Assembly (NCBI GenBank): GCA_963752495.1
Contig: CAVVYJ010000003.1
Location: forward strand, 62,001 to 126,000
Source: CAVVYJ01 sp963752495
GTDB lineage: Bacteria > Pseudomonadota > Gammaproteobacteria > Burkholderiales > Methylophilaceae
DNA length: 64,000 bases
Reading direction: 5' to 3'
Positions 18,026 through 27,683 of this stretch are shown one piece after another; the first letter of the stretch is position 1; each line of letters starts with the position of its first letter. Below the pieces are notes generated by a model that worked only from the letters and a program-made list of their open reading frames with translations, did no database searches and was not told the origin of the DNA. The translations under genes were made by a program, and so were the position numbers.

Positions 18026-19249
18026 CTACAGAGCAAGTTTTATCGCTTGCAACCTTGCTTCGAACACGGCTTGTCTAATCTTTTCCGGCTCTGTCATGCT
18101 TTTTGCAATTGCGCCAGCATCCAATCCAGAAGCGGCTTTCAGCGCAATTCTGACTAACACTGTTTCTGGTAACTCACAATCTTCTAAGCCCGTTCTGCCG
18201 CGCGAATCCGATTCGCATGCTTTAAGAAAGTCCTCAAAACGCTCTGGTTGGCGAATAGCGTCCAGCTCAATCAAAAACTTAAGCAAAGTGTCCGGACGCA
18301 TTTTGCTAGCAGCGTGCAATTTTCCATGAAATTTGGCGACAATATGCGCGAGCTCTTTACAATCGTTAGGCACACGTAAGCGCTTACTTATGTCCTTAAG
18401 AAGCTGAACACTACGCTCTTCATGCCCGATATGTCTGGGCAAAATATCTTTTGGCGTAGTGCCTTTACCAAGATCATGTGTAAGTGCGGCAAAACGCACA
18501 GCTAGGTTAAAGTTTTGTTTTGCTGCATAGTCGATCACCATCATCACATGCACACCGGTATCTACCTCTGGGTGATGTTGTGCAGGCTGCGGCACTCCCC
18601 AAAGTCTATCTAGTTCAGGCAGAATAACCTTAAGCGCGTCGCATGCACGCAGTGCTTCAAACATACGGCTTGGCTTTTGCTCCATAAGCCCGCGCGAAAG
18701 CTCTTGCCAAACACGTTCCGAGACCAGCGCATCGACCTCGCCGTTTTGAACCATTTCACGCATCAGCGCAATGGTTTCCGCTGCAATAGTGAAATCTGGA
18801 AACCTTGCCGCAAAACGTGCCGCACGCAAAATGCGTACGGGATCCTCCACAAACGCACTGCTCACATGTCGGATAATTTTGGCCTGAATGTCGGCCTGAC
18901 CATTAAAAGGGTCGATTAACTTGCCTTCTGCATCTTTAGCAATCGCATTCATCGTAAAGTCGCGACGACTTAAATCTGCTTCCAGCGTCACACTCTCGTC
19001 TGCATGTACAACAAAACCCTTATAACCCTTACCAGATTTTCGTTCAGTACGCGCTAGTGCATACTCGTCATGCGTTTTGGGGTGTAAAAAAACTGGAAAG
19101 TCTTTTCCAACTGGCCTATAACCCGCATCGAGCATGGCTTGCGGGGTACTGCCTACTACGACAAAATCTTTATCCTTTACAGCAAGACCAAGCAATTCGT
19201 CCCGTATGGCCCCGCCTACACAGTAAATTTGCAACTTACCTGCGGGCAT
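18026..19249 (-). CDS. cca: CCA-adding tRNA nucleotidyltransferase with HD domain
   Basis: Adds or repairs the CCA 3' end of tRNA. I chose the ATG at 19249 (407 residues), which puts the nucleotidyltransferase motif IYCVGGAIRDELLG at the N-terminus as in the family; an earlier in-frame start at 19294 overlaps the upstream gene more deeply. KDKDFVVVG and the RRDFTMNAIA signature follow. A C-terminal HD phosphohydrolase domain (THDLGKGT) marks the E. coli-type multifunctional form. The start overlaps the end of the NDUFA9-like gene by about 14 bases, so the two are coupled. Confidence 0.93.
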   Translation of the reverse strand: MPAGKLQIYCVGGAIRDELLGLAVKDKDFVVVGSTPQAMLDAGYRPVGKDFPVFLHPKTHDEYALARTERKSGKGYKGFVVHADESVTLEADLSRRDFTMNAIAKDAEGKLIDPFNGQADIQAKIIRHVSSAFVEDPVRILRAARFAARFPDFTIAAETIALMREMVQNGEVDALVSERVWQELSRGLMEQKPSRMFEALRACDALKVILPELDRLWGVPQPAQHHPEVDTGVHVMMVIDYAAKQNFNLAVRFAALTHDLGKGTTPKDILPRHIGHEERSVQLLKDISKRLRVPNDCKELAHIVAKFHGKLHAASKMRPDTLLKFLIELDAIRQPERFEDFLKACESDSRGRTGLEDCELPETVLVRIALKAASGLDAGAIAKSMTEPEKIRQAVFEARLQAIKLAL

Positions 19250-20201
19250 TAATTGCGCGGCCTGCCGCGCTGCGGAAAGCATTGTAAGCGGCACGTGGCG
19301 TTTTGTTGTTAAGATATTCCGGTATTACTGCCTCTAGTGGTTTAGGTGTAATGCCAAGTTCCTGCGCAATCGCCGACTCTGTCACGTTATCCACTTCCAT
19401 TGAGCGCACATTATCACGCGTCATCAGCTTGCCAGGCAACCACTCTAAAGCTAAGCCTTGCATATACGAAAGTGACTTATTGAGGCCGATGATAACTCTT
19501 TGCTTACCGAGCACATCCATAACTATTTGCACTAACTCTCGCAATGTATAAACTTTCGGACCACCCATCTCATAGGTTTTATCATAAGTAGCAGTGTTTT
19601 CTAAAGCATTCACAAAGGCTTGCGCTACATCTTCAACCCATATCGGCTGAAACTTTGCATTAGGTTTACCCAGCGCGACTACTGGTAGAAGTCTAATGAT
19701 TGTGGCAAACAGATTTAAAAAACTATCGCCGCGCCCAAAAATAACGGAGGGTTTAAAAATGGTGATGTCGAGTTTTTTGCTGAATTCGTTAATCGCGGCT
19801 TCGCCTTCTGCCTTACTGCGTAAATATTTGCTAGGCGCATACTTTCCTGCACGAAGCGCACTCATATGAAGCAACCGAATAATACCAAGCTCTTCGCAGA
19901 CCTGCGCGAGGCGGCGAGGTATTTGATGATGCACAGTTTCAAATGTACTGCTACCAGTTTCGTGCAAAATTCCGATTAAATTAATCACTGCGTCACAACC
20001 TGATAAGGCCTCGCTCATTGCGTTATTGCTGGCAATATCACAGGTACTGACTTCTACGTTAGGCAACAAAATCAGATGCTTTGCACGCTCCCTATGGCGT
20101 GTGAGAACTTTTACTTTATAACCAGCAGCATCTAGTTTTGCCACAATGTGACTACCCACAAATCCGGCACCGCCTAATACACATACTTTTTTTATTGTCA
20201 T
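19236..20201 (-). CDS. NAD(P)-binding reductase, NDUFA9-like atypical SDR
   Basis: A 321-residue Rossmann protein with the glycine motif GGAGFVGSHIV at residues 10-20 and the family pattern INLIGILHETG. A YLRSKAEGE segment follows, where the Tyr/Lys pair is shifted as in atypical short-chain dehydrogenases. This group includes the complex I accessory subunit NDUFA9 and bacterial quinone-related reductases. The reaction is unknown. It lies between slt and cca on the same strand, with a short gap to slt and an overlap into cca. Confidence 0.82.
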   Translation of the reverse strand: MTIKKVCVLGGAGFVGSHIVAKLDAAGYKVKVLTRHRERAKHLILLPNVEVSTCDIASNNAMSEALSGCDAVINLIGILHETGSSTFETVHHQIPRRLAQVCEELGIIRLLHMSALRAGKYAPSKYLRSKAEGEAAINEFSKKLDITIFKPSVIFGRGDSFLNLFATIIRLLPVVALGKPNAKFQPIWVEDVAQAFVNALENTATYDKTYEMGGPKVYTLRELVQIVMDVLGKQRVIIGLNKSLSYMQGLALEWLPGKLMTRDNVRSMEVDNVTESAIAQELGITPKPLEAVIPEYLNNKTPRAAYNAFRSAAGRAINARR

Positions 20202-20226
20202 ACTGTCCTAATGTCCTAACCTTGGC

Positions 20227-22212
20227 TTATTCAATCGACTCTTGCTCTGCAACCGTGCTCACTTCATCTAAATTTTCCTGTAAAGTAGCAACTCTACCCG
20301 GAATCATACCTAATCTTTGTTTCAATGTAATTGGTTTCAAGCCAAGTCGTTGTGCATATAAATGGGCGTTCGCCATTACTTTTTGCACGTAGCTTCTAGT
20401 TTCACTAAATGGAATGGTTTCAGCATAAATTGCACCTTCCATGGGCATGGTTGCTACCCATTTTTTAGCTCGGCTTGGACCTGCATTATACGCGGCAGTA
20501 GCCATCACGGTCTGACCATTCATGAGCTCCAACGTGTGAGCCAAGTAATAGGTACCTAGCGTAATATTAGTATCCAAATCATGAATCATGCTGTTATTGT
20601 AATTGGAAATTCCTGCTCGCGGGGCGGCCCACTTTGCTGTAGCTGGCATTAATTGCATGAGTCCAGAGGCGCCAACTCCAGATTTTGCATAATGCATGAA
20701 GCGGCTCTCTTGACGTGTTATCCCATACACCCATGCCTCATCTATACCTTGCTCGCCTGCCGCGGATTTCATTAAATCACGATAGGGAGTAGGGTAACGC
20801 AATGCAAAATCATGCGTTTCTGTGGTTTTATCAGCAGTAATAATCGCCAAATCATGCCAGCCCTTTCGTGAAGCAAACTCTGCTGCTGCAAGCAATTGGG
20901 GGTCATCAAAGTCTTTAGTTGCAAACGCCCATTCCAACTTAGCTTCCCAGCGCAAATCGATGCGCTGTAAGGCTTCAGCACGTTGAATCGCCATGTTTTG
21001 CGCGACTGCACCGACTTCTTCATCTTTAACCTTGTAATAAACCGGCGCGGCTGAAATAAAACCATCCAGCTCTTCTTGTGCAAGCCAGCCGTAATAATGT
21101 CGTTCTGTTGAAAGCTTGGCGAATAAACCATTTGCCTCTAAATTTTGCTGTTGCGCTTTTAGTGCACGTGCCCTCCAGTAACGCCAGCGGGCTTCATCAA
21201 CCTGTGTGGGTTCCATTTTGGCGAAAATACCAAGCAACATTGACCAATTTTTTTGGCGCAAAGCTGCGCGCGCATACCAATCCATTTGCTCAGTACTGAG
21301 CAATGCGTTATCAGTCTTTTGAAACCACTGTAAAGCTTCTGGCTCCTCTCTCAACGCAGCCTGTAGTGCAAGCCTGCCATAAAAGTAGCTTCTATCATCT
21401 TCTTGAAATAATGCCTCTACTTTTTTAAAGGCCGCGAGCGCTTGTTGTGAATCAACTTTAGCAATACGGTCCAGTGCAAATAAATTGACCTCACGCCCAA
21501 ACCGACTCTTGAATGAAATCAATTTTTTATTGAGTACCAAAGCTGGCGATGTGTAAGCTTTATCAATGAGCTTGTATTGTGCGGGTTCGAATGTTTTACT
21601 TCGCTTAACAATGGCCTTGGCCAAATTCACACGACCCTCTGTTAGCACTAAACGGAACCGTTCCCATATTTCATCCTCCGTCAGAATTTTTGCAGTCTGC
21701 ATCCTGTCATATAAATTATTACAGTTTGCTGGCTGCTCTTTGGGCTTCATCCACAAGGGTATTGCAGCTTCTAATAATGTGGGGTCGCCATTCACAGCAC
21801 TAGACTCTGCCGCATAGCAAGCGACAGTCGCGTCTTCTGAGCGATAGTTGGCATACTCGCTAGAAAATGTTGTCCAATCTTCTTGTTTAGCCAATTTTTT
21901 TAAATATTCACCGCGCAGGCGATCAGCAAAGGGATACTCGCTATAAGTATTCAAAAAATCGCTTACAGTTTGATTCTCGGCATCTTCCAGATTGAGCAGC
22001 ATCAGCCAGTAATCTGCGTAGGGGGCGAGTATATTTCCTTGATTTTGTAACCTAGTTACGTACTCAGATAGGGCAATGGCATTCTTTTTGTCGTATGCGG
22101 CACGAGCACTCAAAACATCATCATCGCCCATGGCAGCAAAGACGTTTCCTGTGCTGAAAAATATAATAAAAATCAGTGTTGTAATTATACGATGAACTGT
22201 GGAGTTACTCAT
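20227..22212 (-). CDS. slt: Soluble lytic murein transglycosylase
   Basis: Cleaves peptidoglycan between MurNAc and GlcNAc with anhydro-MurNAc formation. The 661-residue protein has a signal peptide (IIFFSTGNVFA, cleavage near residue 26), a long helical superhelix of TPR-like repeats, and a C-terminal SLT domain. The catalytic Glu is Glu502 in GITRQESRFMH. GASGLMQLMPATAK and TAAYNAGPSRAKKW complete the lysozyme-like fold. The periplasmic location and its place beside the division cluster fit wall turnover. Confidence 0.93.
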   Translation of the reverse strand: MSNSTVHRIITTLIFIIFFSTGNVFAAMGDDDVLSARAAYDKKNAIALSEYVTRLQNQGNILAPYADYWLMLLNLEDAENQTVSDFLNTYSEYPFADRLRGEYLKKLAKQEDWTTFSSEYANYRSEDATVACYAAESSAVNGDPTLLEAAIPLWMKPKEQPANCNNLYDRMQTAKILTEDEIWERFRLVLTEGRVNLAKAIVKRSKTFEPAQYKLIDKAYTSPALVLNKKLISFKSRFGREVNLFALDRIAKVDSQQALAAFKKVEALFQEDDRSYFYGRLALQAALREEPEALQWFQKTDNALLSTEQMDWYARAALRQKNWSMLLGIFAKMEPTQVDEARWRYWRARALKAQQQNLEANGLFAKLSTERHYYGWLAQEELDGFISAAPVYYKVKDEEVGAVAQNMAIQRAEALQRIDLRWEAKLEWAFATKDFDDPQLLAAAEFASRKGWHDLAIITADKTTETHDFALRYPTPYRDLMKSAAGEQGIDEAWVYGITRQESRFMHYAKSGVGASGLMQLMPATAKWAAPRAGISNYNNSMIHDLDTNITLGTYYLAHTLELMNGQTVMATAAYNAGPSRAKKWVATMPMEGAIYAETIPFSETRSYVQKVMANAHLYAQRLGLKPITLKQRLGMIPGRVATLQENLDEVSTVAEQESIE

Positions 22213-22222
22213 GGCTACGCTC

Positions 22223-22405
22223 CTAAAAGCGAATCACCCGCGCTATCAAATAAAAGAGAGCAAGCACCAGCGCTAGCCAGCCACTATAGTTTAGCAATTG
22301 CCTCGTATACGACAAGTATTTTTTTTCACGCGTTACTAAATAAGCGGCTACTAAAACAAATGCGACAATAATTACCAATATGACCGTTATACGAATAATG
22401 AACAT
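22223..22405 (-). CDS. Small two-helix membrane protein, unknown
   Basis: A 60-residue ORF with two hydrophobic stretches (about residues 3-24 and 41-57) separated by a basic loop REKKYLSYTRQ. It lies 10 bases upstream of slt and 15 bases after lpxC, all in one direction, so it is positioned as an operon member. The composition is that of a real small membrane protein, but I do not recognise a family. Confidence 0.6.
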   Translation of the reverse strand: MFIIRITVILVIIVAFVLVAAYLVTREKKYLSYTRQLLNYSGWLALVLALFYLIARVIRF

Positions 22406-22420
22406 TTGGTTGTCTCGTCA

Positions 22421-23359
22421 TCAACTGAAATGTGGCATGAGATTTGGCGTGAAATGCGCTGTTTGTTCTTGAAAGCCCGCAGGCGCTTCGTCCAAATGCT
22501 CAAACGTCGCATATTCCCACGCCGTTGAGTCTGCCATTAAGGCACGCAACAATTGGTTGTTCAAACCATGGCCAGATTTATAGGCCGTAAATGCGCCAAG
22601 CAACGGATGGCCCAGCATATACAAATCGCCGATCGCGTCTAAAACTTTATGTTTGGCAAATTCGTCTTCGTAACGCAATCCATCAGTATTCAAAATACGA
22701 AACTCATCCAACACAATCGCATTATCTAAACTACCCCCTCTAGCCAAGCCATTAGCGCGCAGATACTCTACCTCGTGCATAAACCCGAAAGTACGCGCAC
22801 GACTGATTTCTTTAATATAATTATTATCCGCAAAATCTATTTTTACGTTCTGACCGGAATTTTCAAAAACAGGATGTGCGAAATCAATCGTAAAATCCAT
22901 TTTAAAGCCATGGTAAGGCTCAAACCTCACCCATTTATCACCATCTTTTACTTCAACCAGTTTTTTGATTCTGATGAATTTTTTTGCTGATTCCTGCTCT
23001 TTAATACCCGCAGATTGAAGTAGAAAGATAAATGGACCAGAGCTACCATCCATGATTGGGATTTCTGAAGCGCTTACTTCAACAATGATATTGTCGACAC
23101 CTAAACCGGCAAGTGCGGACATTAAGTGCTCTACAGTCGCCACACGTGCGCCATTATGCTCTAGGGCAGAGCACATGCGCGTGTCGCGAACTGCATCAGG
23201 TATTGCCTGTATTTCAGGCATTCCGGGCAAATCGGAACGTCGAAACACAATGCCAGTATCGACTGCCGCAGGTTTAAGTGTCAAAGTGACCTTTTCCCCA
23301 TTATGCAACCCGACGCCAGTGGCACTCACCACTTTTTTCAATGTTCTTTGCTTTAACAT
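22421..23359 (-). CDS. lpxC: UDP-3-O-acyl-N-acetylglucosamine deacetylase
   Basis: Zinc enzyme for the committed step of lipid A synthesis. The 312-residue protein has both LpxC domains with the zinc ligands in VATVEHLMSALAGLG and in HKVLDAIGDLYMLG. The catalytic HPLLGAFTAYKSGHGLNN segment follows. The length is normal with a short C-terminal extension. It follows ftsZ as in most proteobacteria. The 108-base gap to ftsZ contains two small dyads (23390-23409 and 23411-23424) of unknown effect, so lpxC may also have its own signals. Confidence 0.96.
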   Translation of the reverse strand: MLKQRTLKKVVSATGVGLHNGEKVTLTLKPAAVDTGIVFRRSDLPGMPEIQAIPDAVRDTRMCSALEHNGARVATVEHLMSALAGLGVDNIIVEVSASEIPIMDGSSGPFIFLLQSAGIKEQESAKKFIRIKKLVEVKDGDKWVRFEPYHGFKMDFTIDFAHPVFENSGQNVKIDFADNNYIKEISRARTFGFMHEVEYLRANGLARGGSLDNAIVLDEFRILNTDGLRYEDEFAKHKVLDAIGDLYMLGHPLLGAFTAYKSGHGLNNQLLRALMADSTAWEYATFEHLDEAPAGFQEQTAHFTPNLMPHFS

Positions 23360-23467
23360 TTTAATAAGTTCAGCACTTAATCCCCGTTATGACCAATGAA
23401 TAGTGGTCACGCCTTAATTCAGGCTATTTTACAACTTTTTAAGTTCGCTTACATTAACCCTTCGTGG

Positions 23468-24634
23468 TTAATCCGCTTGCTTGCGTAAAAAAGCTGGGAT
23501 GTCATATTCCTCAACACCTGACATTTTCATCGCTTCCACCTGTGCCCGACGGTTATTTTGACTAAATACAGCGGGTGTTTCGTCTTCCATCTCTGTTTCT
23601 GCAAACATTGGCATATTGTCTGTACCAGTGCGCATGGTTGTCATCATGCGTAATTCCGGTTTTGCCTGACGCCGTGCAATCGCCCCGTTCAAGCCAGTAG
23701 CAACCATCGTCACACGTAATTTATCACCCATGCTTTCATCCATCACATTGCCCACAATCACCGTCGCATCTTCCGCTGTGAACTCTTTAATGGTGTTCAT
23801 CACATCGTAGTACTCTTTCATCTTAAAGCTACTGCTTGCAGTGATATTCACTAAAACGCCGCGAGCATTCGCCAAGTTGACATCTTCAAGCAACGGACTT
23901 GCCACAGCTTGCTCGGCAGCAATCATGGCGCGATTCATACCACTCGCTTCAGCGGAACCCATCATTGCCATACCCATCTCGCTCATCACAGTGCGTACAT
24001 CAGCAAAATCCACGTTCACCTAGCCCGGGCAATTAATAATCTCTGCAATACCTGAGACAGCGTTATGGAGCACATCGTTCGCAGCGCGGAAAGCTTCTAA
24101 AAATGGTACATCTTCGCCAAGCACTTCCATCAATTTCTCATTTGGAATTACAATCAGTGAGTCTACATGCTGTGAAAGCTCATCCAAACCATCTGCCGCC
24201 ACTTTGGTACGTTTGCCTTCGAATGCAAATGGTTTAGTCACCACAGCCACAGTCAAAATACCCATTTCTTTTGCAACTTCCGCAATTATTGGCGCCGCAC
24301 CTGTACCAGTACCACCACCCATGCCTGCAGTAATAAAGAGCATATCCGCACCATCAATCATCTCCGCGATACGGTCACGGTCTTCCAGCGCCGCATCACG
24401 TCCCACTTCAGGCTTAGCGCCGGCACCCAACCCTTTAGTAATATCGATACCGATTTGCAAAGTTGTTGAGGCTAAACTCTTTTTAAGCGCTTGCACGTCA
24501 GTATTGGCACAAATAAAATCAACACCACTTACGTTTTTGCCTATCATATGGTCAACTGCATTACCGCCACAGCCACCCACGCCAATGACTTTAATCACGG
24601 CTTCTTGTGAATCTCTTTCCATAATTTCAAACAT
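23468..24634 (-). pseudogene. ftsZ: Cell-division tubulin FtsZ with in-frame amber codon
   Basis: FtsZ polymerises with GTP into the division ring. The frame is continuous over 388 codons but contains TAG at 24022-24020, codon 205. It falls between EIINCPG and VNVDFADVR, where relatives have Leu. Everything else is normal: the GTP signature GGGTGTGAAP, the T7-loop residues NVDFADVR just after the stop, and the C-terminal FtsA/ZipA-binding tail EEYDIPAFLRKQAD. A single base change (TTG to TAG) would explain it. The upstream fragment of 204 residues lacks the T7 loop and could not form filaments. As FtsZ is essential, sequence error or stop readthrough is likelier than a dead gene. A good GGAGAAG ribosome site precedes the ATG. 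Confidence 0.93.
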
Positions 24635-24720
24635 CTTGCTTCTCCTTTTTTGCCTTAATTTTTGCGCTTAGTTTTAATAAACGCTGCCCTATTTCTACAA
24701 CAAAAACTACTGCTTACTTC

Positions 24721-25959
24721 TTAAAAATTACCTTGGAACCAACTCTTCATCTTGTCAAATACTCTCGTTACCGAATTCATTTCCATCTGTCCGTTGATAT
24801 GCCGCTCTAACTGTTGCTTACCCATCAACACCAGCCCCACTCCAGTTGCATAGCGCGGATTACTTACCACTTCAGATAATCCGCCTACATAACGCGGCAT
24901 ACCTAAACGTACTGGCATGTGGAAAATTTCCTCACCCAATTCCATCATGCCGCGCATCATCGCAGAACCCCCTGTAATAACGATGCCAGAGGCAATCATT
25001 TCTTCCATGCCGCTGCGACGCAACTCCTGTAGCACGAGCTCATAAAGTTCCACAACACGCGGCTCAATAACCTCTGCTAATGTTTGCACTGATAGCTGTC
25101 GCGCTTCACGGCCGTCCACTCCAGGAACTTCAACTACTTCTCTCGGATCGGCTAACTGTCTCAGTGCGCAGCCATGTTTAATTTTGATGTCTTCCGCCGA
25201 TTGTGTGGGGGTGCGAAATGCGACTGCAATGTCATTCGTAATTTGATCGCCAGCAACACCTATTACTGCTGTGTGTCGAATTGAGCCATTTTTGAAAACC
25301 GCAATGTCTGTTGTACCGCCACCAATATCTACCAAGCAAACGCCAAGCTCTTTTTCATCTTCGGTGAGCACAGCGATACTGGAGGCAAGCGGTTGTAATA
25401 TGAGATCACTAACCTCTAAGCCACAGCGCTTGATGCACTTCACAATATTTTGTGCAGCTGCAACGGCGCCTGTGACAATATGCACTTTCACCTCGAGCTT
25501 CATGCCACTCATGCCCAATGGCTCGCGTACATCATCTTGGCCATCAATAATGAATTCTTGAGTAAGAATGTGTAAAATCTGCTGGTCGGCCGGAAGCGCA
25601 ATAGCGCGTGCAGTTTCTACTACGCGATCCACATCCATTTGAGTCACTTCAGCATCTTTGATTTTTACCATGCCATGCGAATTTAGGCTCTTAACATGGC
25701 TGCCCGCGATGCCGGTGAACACTGTATTAATTTTGCAATCCGCCATTAGCTCAGCCTCTTCTAATGAGCGCTGAATCGCTTGCATCGTTGAGTCAATATT
25801 CACTACCACGCCTTTTTTAAGGCCACGTGAGACATGCTGTCCCAGCCCAATCACCTTAATGGTGCCTTCCGGCAACAATTCCGCCACAATGGTTACAATT
25901 TTGGATGTGCCGATATCTAACCCCACAATTAGGTTTTTATCTTCACGTACTTTACTCAT
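24721..25959 (-). CDS. ftsA: Cell-division protein FtsA
   Basis: Actin-like ATPase that anchors FtsZ filaments to the membrane and recruits later division proteins. The 412-residue protein shows the phosphate-1 motif VGLDIGTSK, the second phosphate loop VDIGGGTTDIAV and the adenosine motif ITGGSAMMRG. It ends in a short amphipathic tail (VFDKMKSWFQGNF) that binds membrane. It lies between ftsQ and ftsZ as expected. Confidence 0.97.
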   Translation of the reverse strand: MSKVREDKNLIVGLDIGTSKIVTIVAELLPEGTIKVIGLGQHVSRGLKKGVVVNIDSTMQAIQRSLEEAELMADCKINTVFTGIAGSHVKSLNSHGMVKIKDAEVTQMDVDRVVETARAIALPADQQILHILTQEFIIDGQDDVREPLGMSGMKLEVKVHIVTGAVAAAQNIVKCIKRCGLEVSDLILQPLASSIAVLTEDEKELGVCLVDIGGGTTDIAVFKNGSIRHTAVIGVAGDQITNDIAVAFRTPTQSAEDIKIKHGCALRQLADPREVVEVPGVDGREARQLSVQTLAEVIEPRVVELYELVLQELRRSGMEEMIASGIVITGGSAMMRGMMELGEEIFHMPVRLGMPRYVGGLSEVVSNPRYATGVGLVLMGKQQLERHINGQMEMNSVTRVFDKMKSWFQGNF

Positions 25960-25975
25960 TTTTTTACTCCCTTTA

Positions 25976-26776
25976 TCATGCTTGTGCCTTCATTGGTACT
26001 GAAACTGGTATTGGCTTAGCCGGTTTGGCTGGTGTCTCAGATCCTTTTTCTGGCAAACTTTTTATTTCTAACTGTTTTGGCTTACGCACAGCAAACCCAT
26101 TGGGATAACGCAAGTCAGCATATTTAATTTCCACCTTCAGTTGGCTTAGTGTTGTTTTATAGGCATTGGTAAATTTAGCTAGCCGCAAATCCATCTCTAC
26201 TCTGCCTAAGGCAATTAATAAACCGCCATCTGTCCTGATTTCCCATGCACGGCGAGGTGATAACGTCACTTGAGCGATTTTGATGTCTGCTTCATTTAAG
26301 GTTTTACTAAAGCTGCCATAATTTTGTGTCACTTCCATAACGCCATCACCGGGTCCATAAAAGACGGGTAAGTCGGCATCCGAAGCTGCATGGAACAATT
26401 CACCATGCGTGTTGACCAAGGCAATATTCCCCCAGCGCGCCAGCGCTTGATGCTCCTCAATTACCACACTCAGCGTATCTGGCCAGCGGCGACGTACACT
26501 CACATTTCTAGCCCAAGGCAGCTTTTCAAATGCGTCACGTGCATGTTCCAAATCCAAAGTGAAAAAATTTCCTTTCAAATGCCTTGCCACAATTAGCTTC
26601 ACTTGCTCCCGATTTACATGTGCAAGCTGACCTTCCACTTTCACCTCACGTAGTGGAAAAATCGGCAAATGCACCACAATAAAAAGCAGCGCATACAGCA
26701 TCAACACTACGGCCATTGCGTAGAGCAAATTTGCAAGCCAGTTGAGTAATCTTGGCTTATCCCACATGCTTTTCAT
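25976..26776 (-). CDS. ftsQ: Cell-division protein FtsQ
   Basis: Bitopic divisome protein that links early and late division components through FtsB and FtsL. The 266-residue protein has one membrane helix at about residues 15-35, then a POTRA domain (LREVKVEGQLAHVNREQV) and the beta domain typical of FtsQ/DivIB. The C-terminal tail is proline- and lysine-rich. The start overlaps the end of ddlB by 20 bases, supporting coupling. Confidence 0.92.
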   Translation of the reverse strand: MKSMWDKPRLLNWLANLLYAMAVVLMLYALLFIVVHLPIFPLREVKVEGQLAHVNREQVKLIVARHLKGNFFTLDLEHARDAFEKLPWARNVSVRRRWPDTLSVVIEEHQALARWGNIALVNTHGELFHAASDADLPVFYGPGDGVMEVTQNYGSFSKTLNEADIKIAQVTLSPRRAWEIRTDGGLLIALGRVEMDLRLAKFTNAYKTTLSQLKVEIKYADLRYPNGFAVRKPKQLEIKSLPEKGSETPAKPAKPIPVSVPMKAQA

Positions 26777-27683
26777 CCAATGTCATGCTTAATATCTTCA
26801 TCACCAATTCGTCAAAACCTATACCTGCAGCTTTTGCCGCCATCGGCACTAAACTGTGATCTGTCATCCCGGGGCTGGTATTGAGCTCTAAGAAATAATG
26901 ATTACCAGCTTCATCCATTAAAAAATCCACACGCCCCCAGCCACTGCAACCCACGGCCCGGAAAGCCTGCAAAGCCTCCAGTTGAATTTGTGTTTCTTTC
27001 TCAGCACTCAACCCACACGGACACAGATATTCGGTGTCGTTACGTAGATACTTGGCCTCATAATCATAAAATTCGTTTTTCGGTACAATGCGCACTATTG
27101 GCAAAGGTGTTTCACCCAAAATCCCTACCGTATACTCACCACCACCTACAAACTTTTCCGCAATTACCAAAGGATCTGCCTTGGTAGCCAATAAATATGC
27201 GGCTTCTAGGTCACCTGTTTTTTTTACTTTGGTGATGCCAATACTAGAACCCTCATTGGCGGGCTTCACAAATAGTGGCAAACCCAATTTTTTTTCTATC
27301 GCCTCAAAGTCACTTTGTGCATTTACCAATTCAAAGTCTGGCGTCATTACTCCTACCGCGCGCCACAAGAGCTTGGTGCGCCATTTATCCATTCCGACAC
27401 TTGAGGCCATCACACCACTACCCGTGTAAGGAATACCCATTAAGTCCAGCGCACCTTGTATAGTGCCGTCTTCACCATAGCGACCATGCAGCGAAATAAA
27501 CGCTCGGTCATATTTTTTTAAATCGCTCAAGTCCTGAGTTGCTGGGTCAAATGCATCTGCATCAACGCCCTGACGTTTAAGGGCAGCCAAAACTGCACTT
27601 CCGCTTTTTAACGAAACTTCACGCTCGCCTGATTTACCGCCGAACAACACCGCAACTTTTCCGAATTTATTAGGCATATTCAC
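26757..27683 (-). CDS. ddlB: D-alanine-D-alanine ligase
   Basis: ATP-grasp enzyme joining two D-alanines for the peptidoglycan stem. The 308-residue protein has the N-terminal VLFGGKSGEREVSLKSG motif, ISLHGRYGEDGTIQGALDLM, the PANEGSSIGI loop and C-terminal metal residues in YFLELNTSPGMTDHSL. It sits between murB and ftsQ, with a 14-base overlap into murB. Confidence 0.96.
   Translation of the reverse strand: MNMPNKFGKVAVLFGGKSGEREVSLKSGSAVLAALKRQGVDADAFDPATQDLSDLKKYDRAFISLHGRYGEDGTIQGALDLMGIPYTGSGVMASSVGMDKWRTKLLWRAVGVMTPDFELVNAQSDFEAIEKKLGLPLFVKPANEGSSIGITKVKKTGDLEAAYLLATKADPLVIAEKFVGGGEYTVGILGETPLPIVRIVPKNEFYDYEAKYLRNDTEYLCPCGLSAEKETQIQLEALQAFRAVGCSGWGRVDFLMDEAGNHYFLELNTSPGMTDHSLVPMAAKAAGIGFDELVMKILSMTLDEKHVG

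Noticed and set aside
24020..24022. Amber codon reassigned to leucine genome-wide
   Set aside because: TAG serves as the ordinary stop of clpS, the BON lipoprotein gene and the repaired tgt, and no other in-frame TAG interrupts a conserved gene here.
24014..24040. GCCCGGGC next to the ftsZ amber codon as a cloning scar
   Set aside because: The bases encode the conserved Cys-Pro-Gly of the protein in frame and no vector-like sequence adjoins; a chance restriction site is sufficient.
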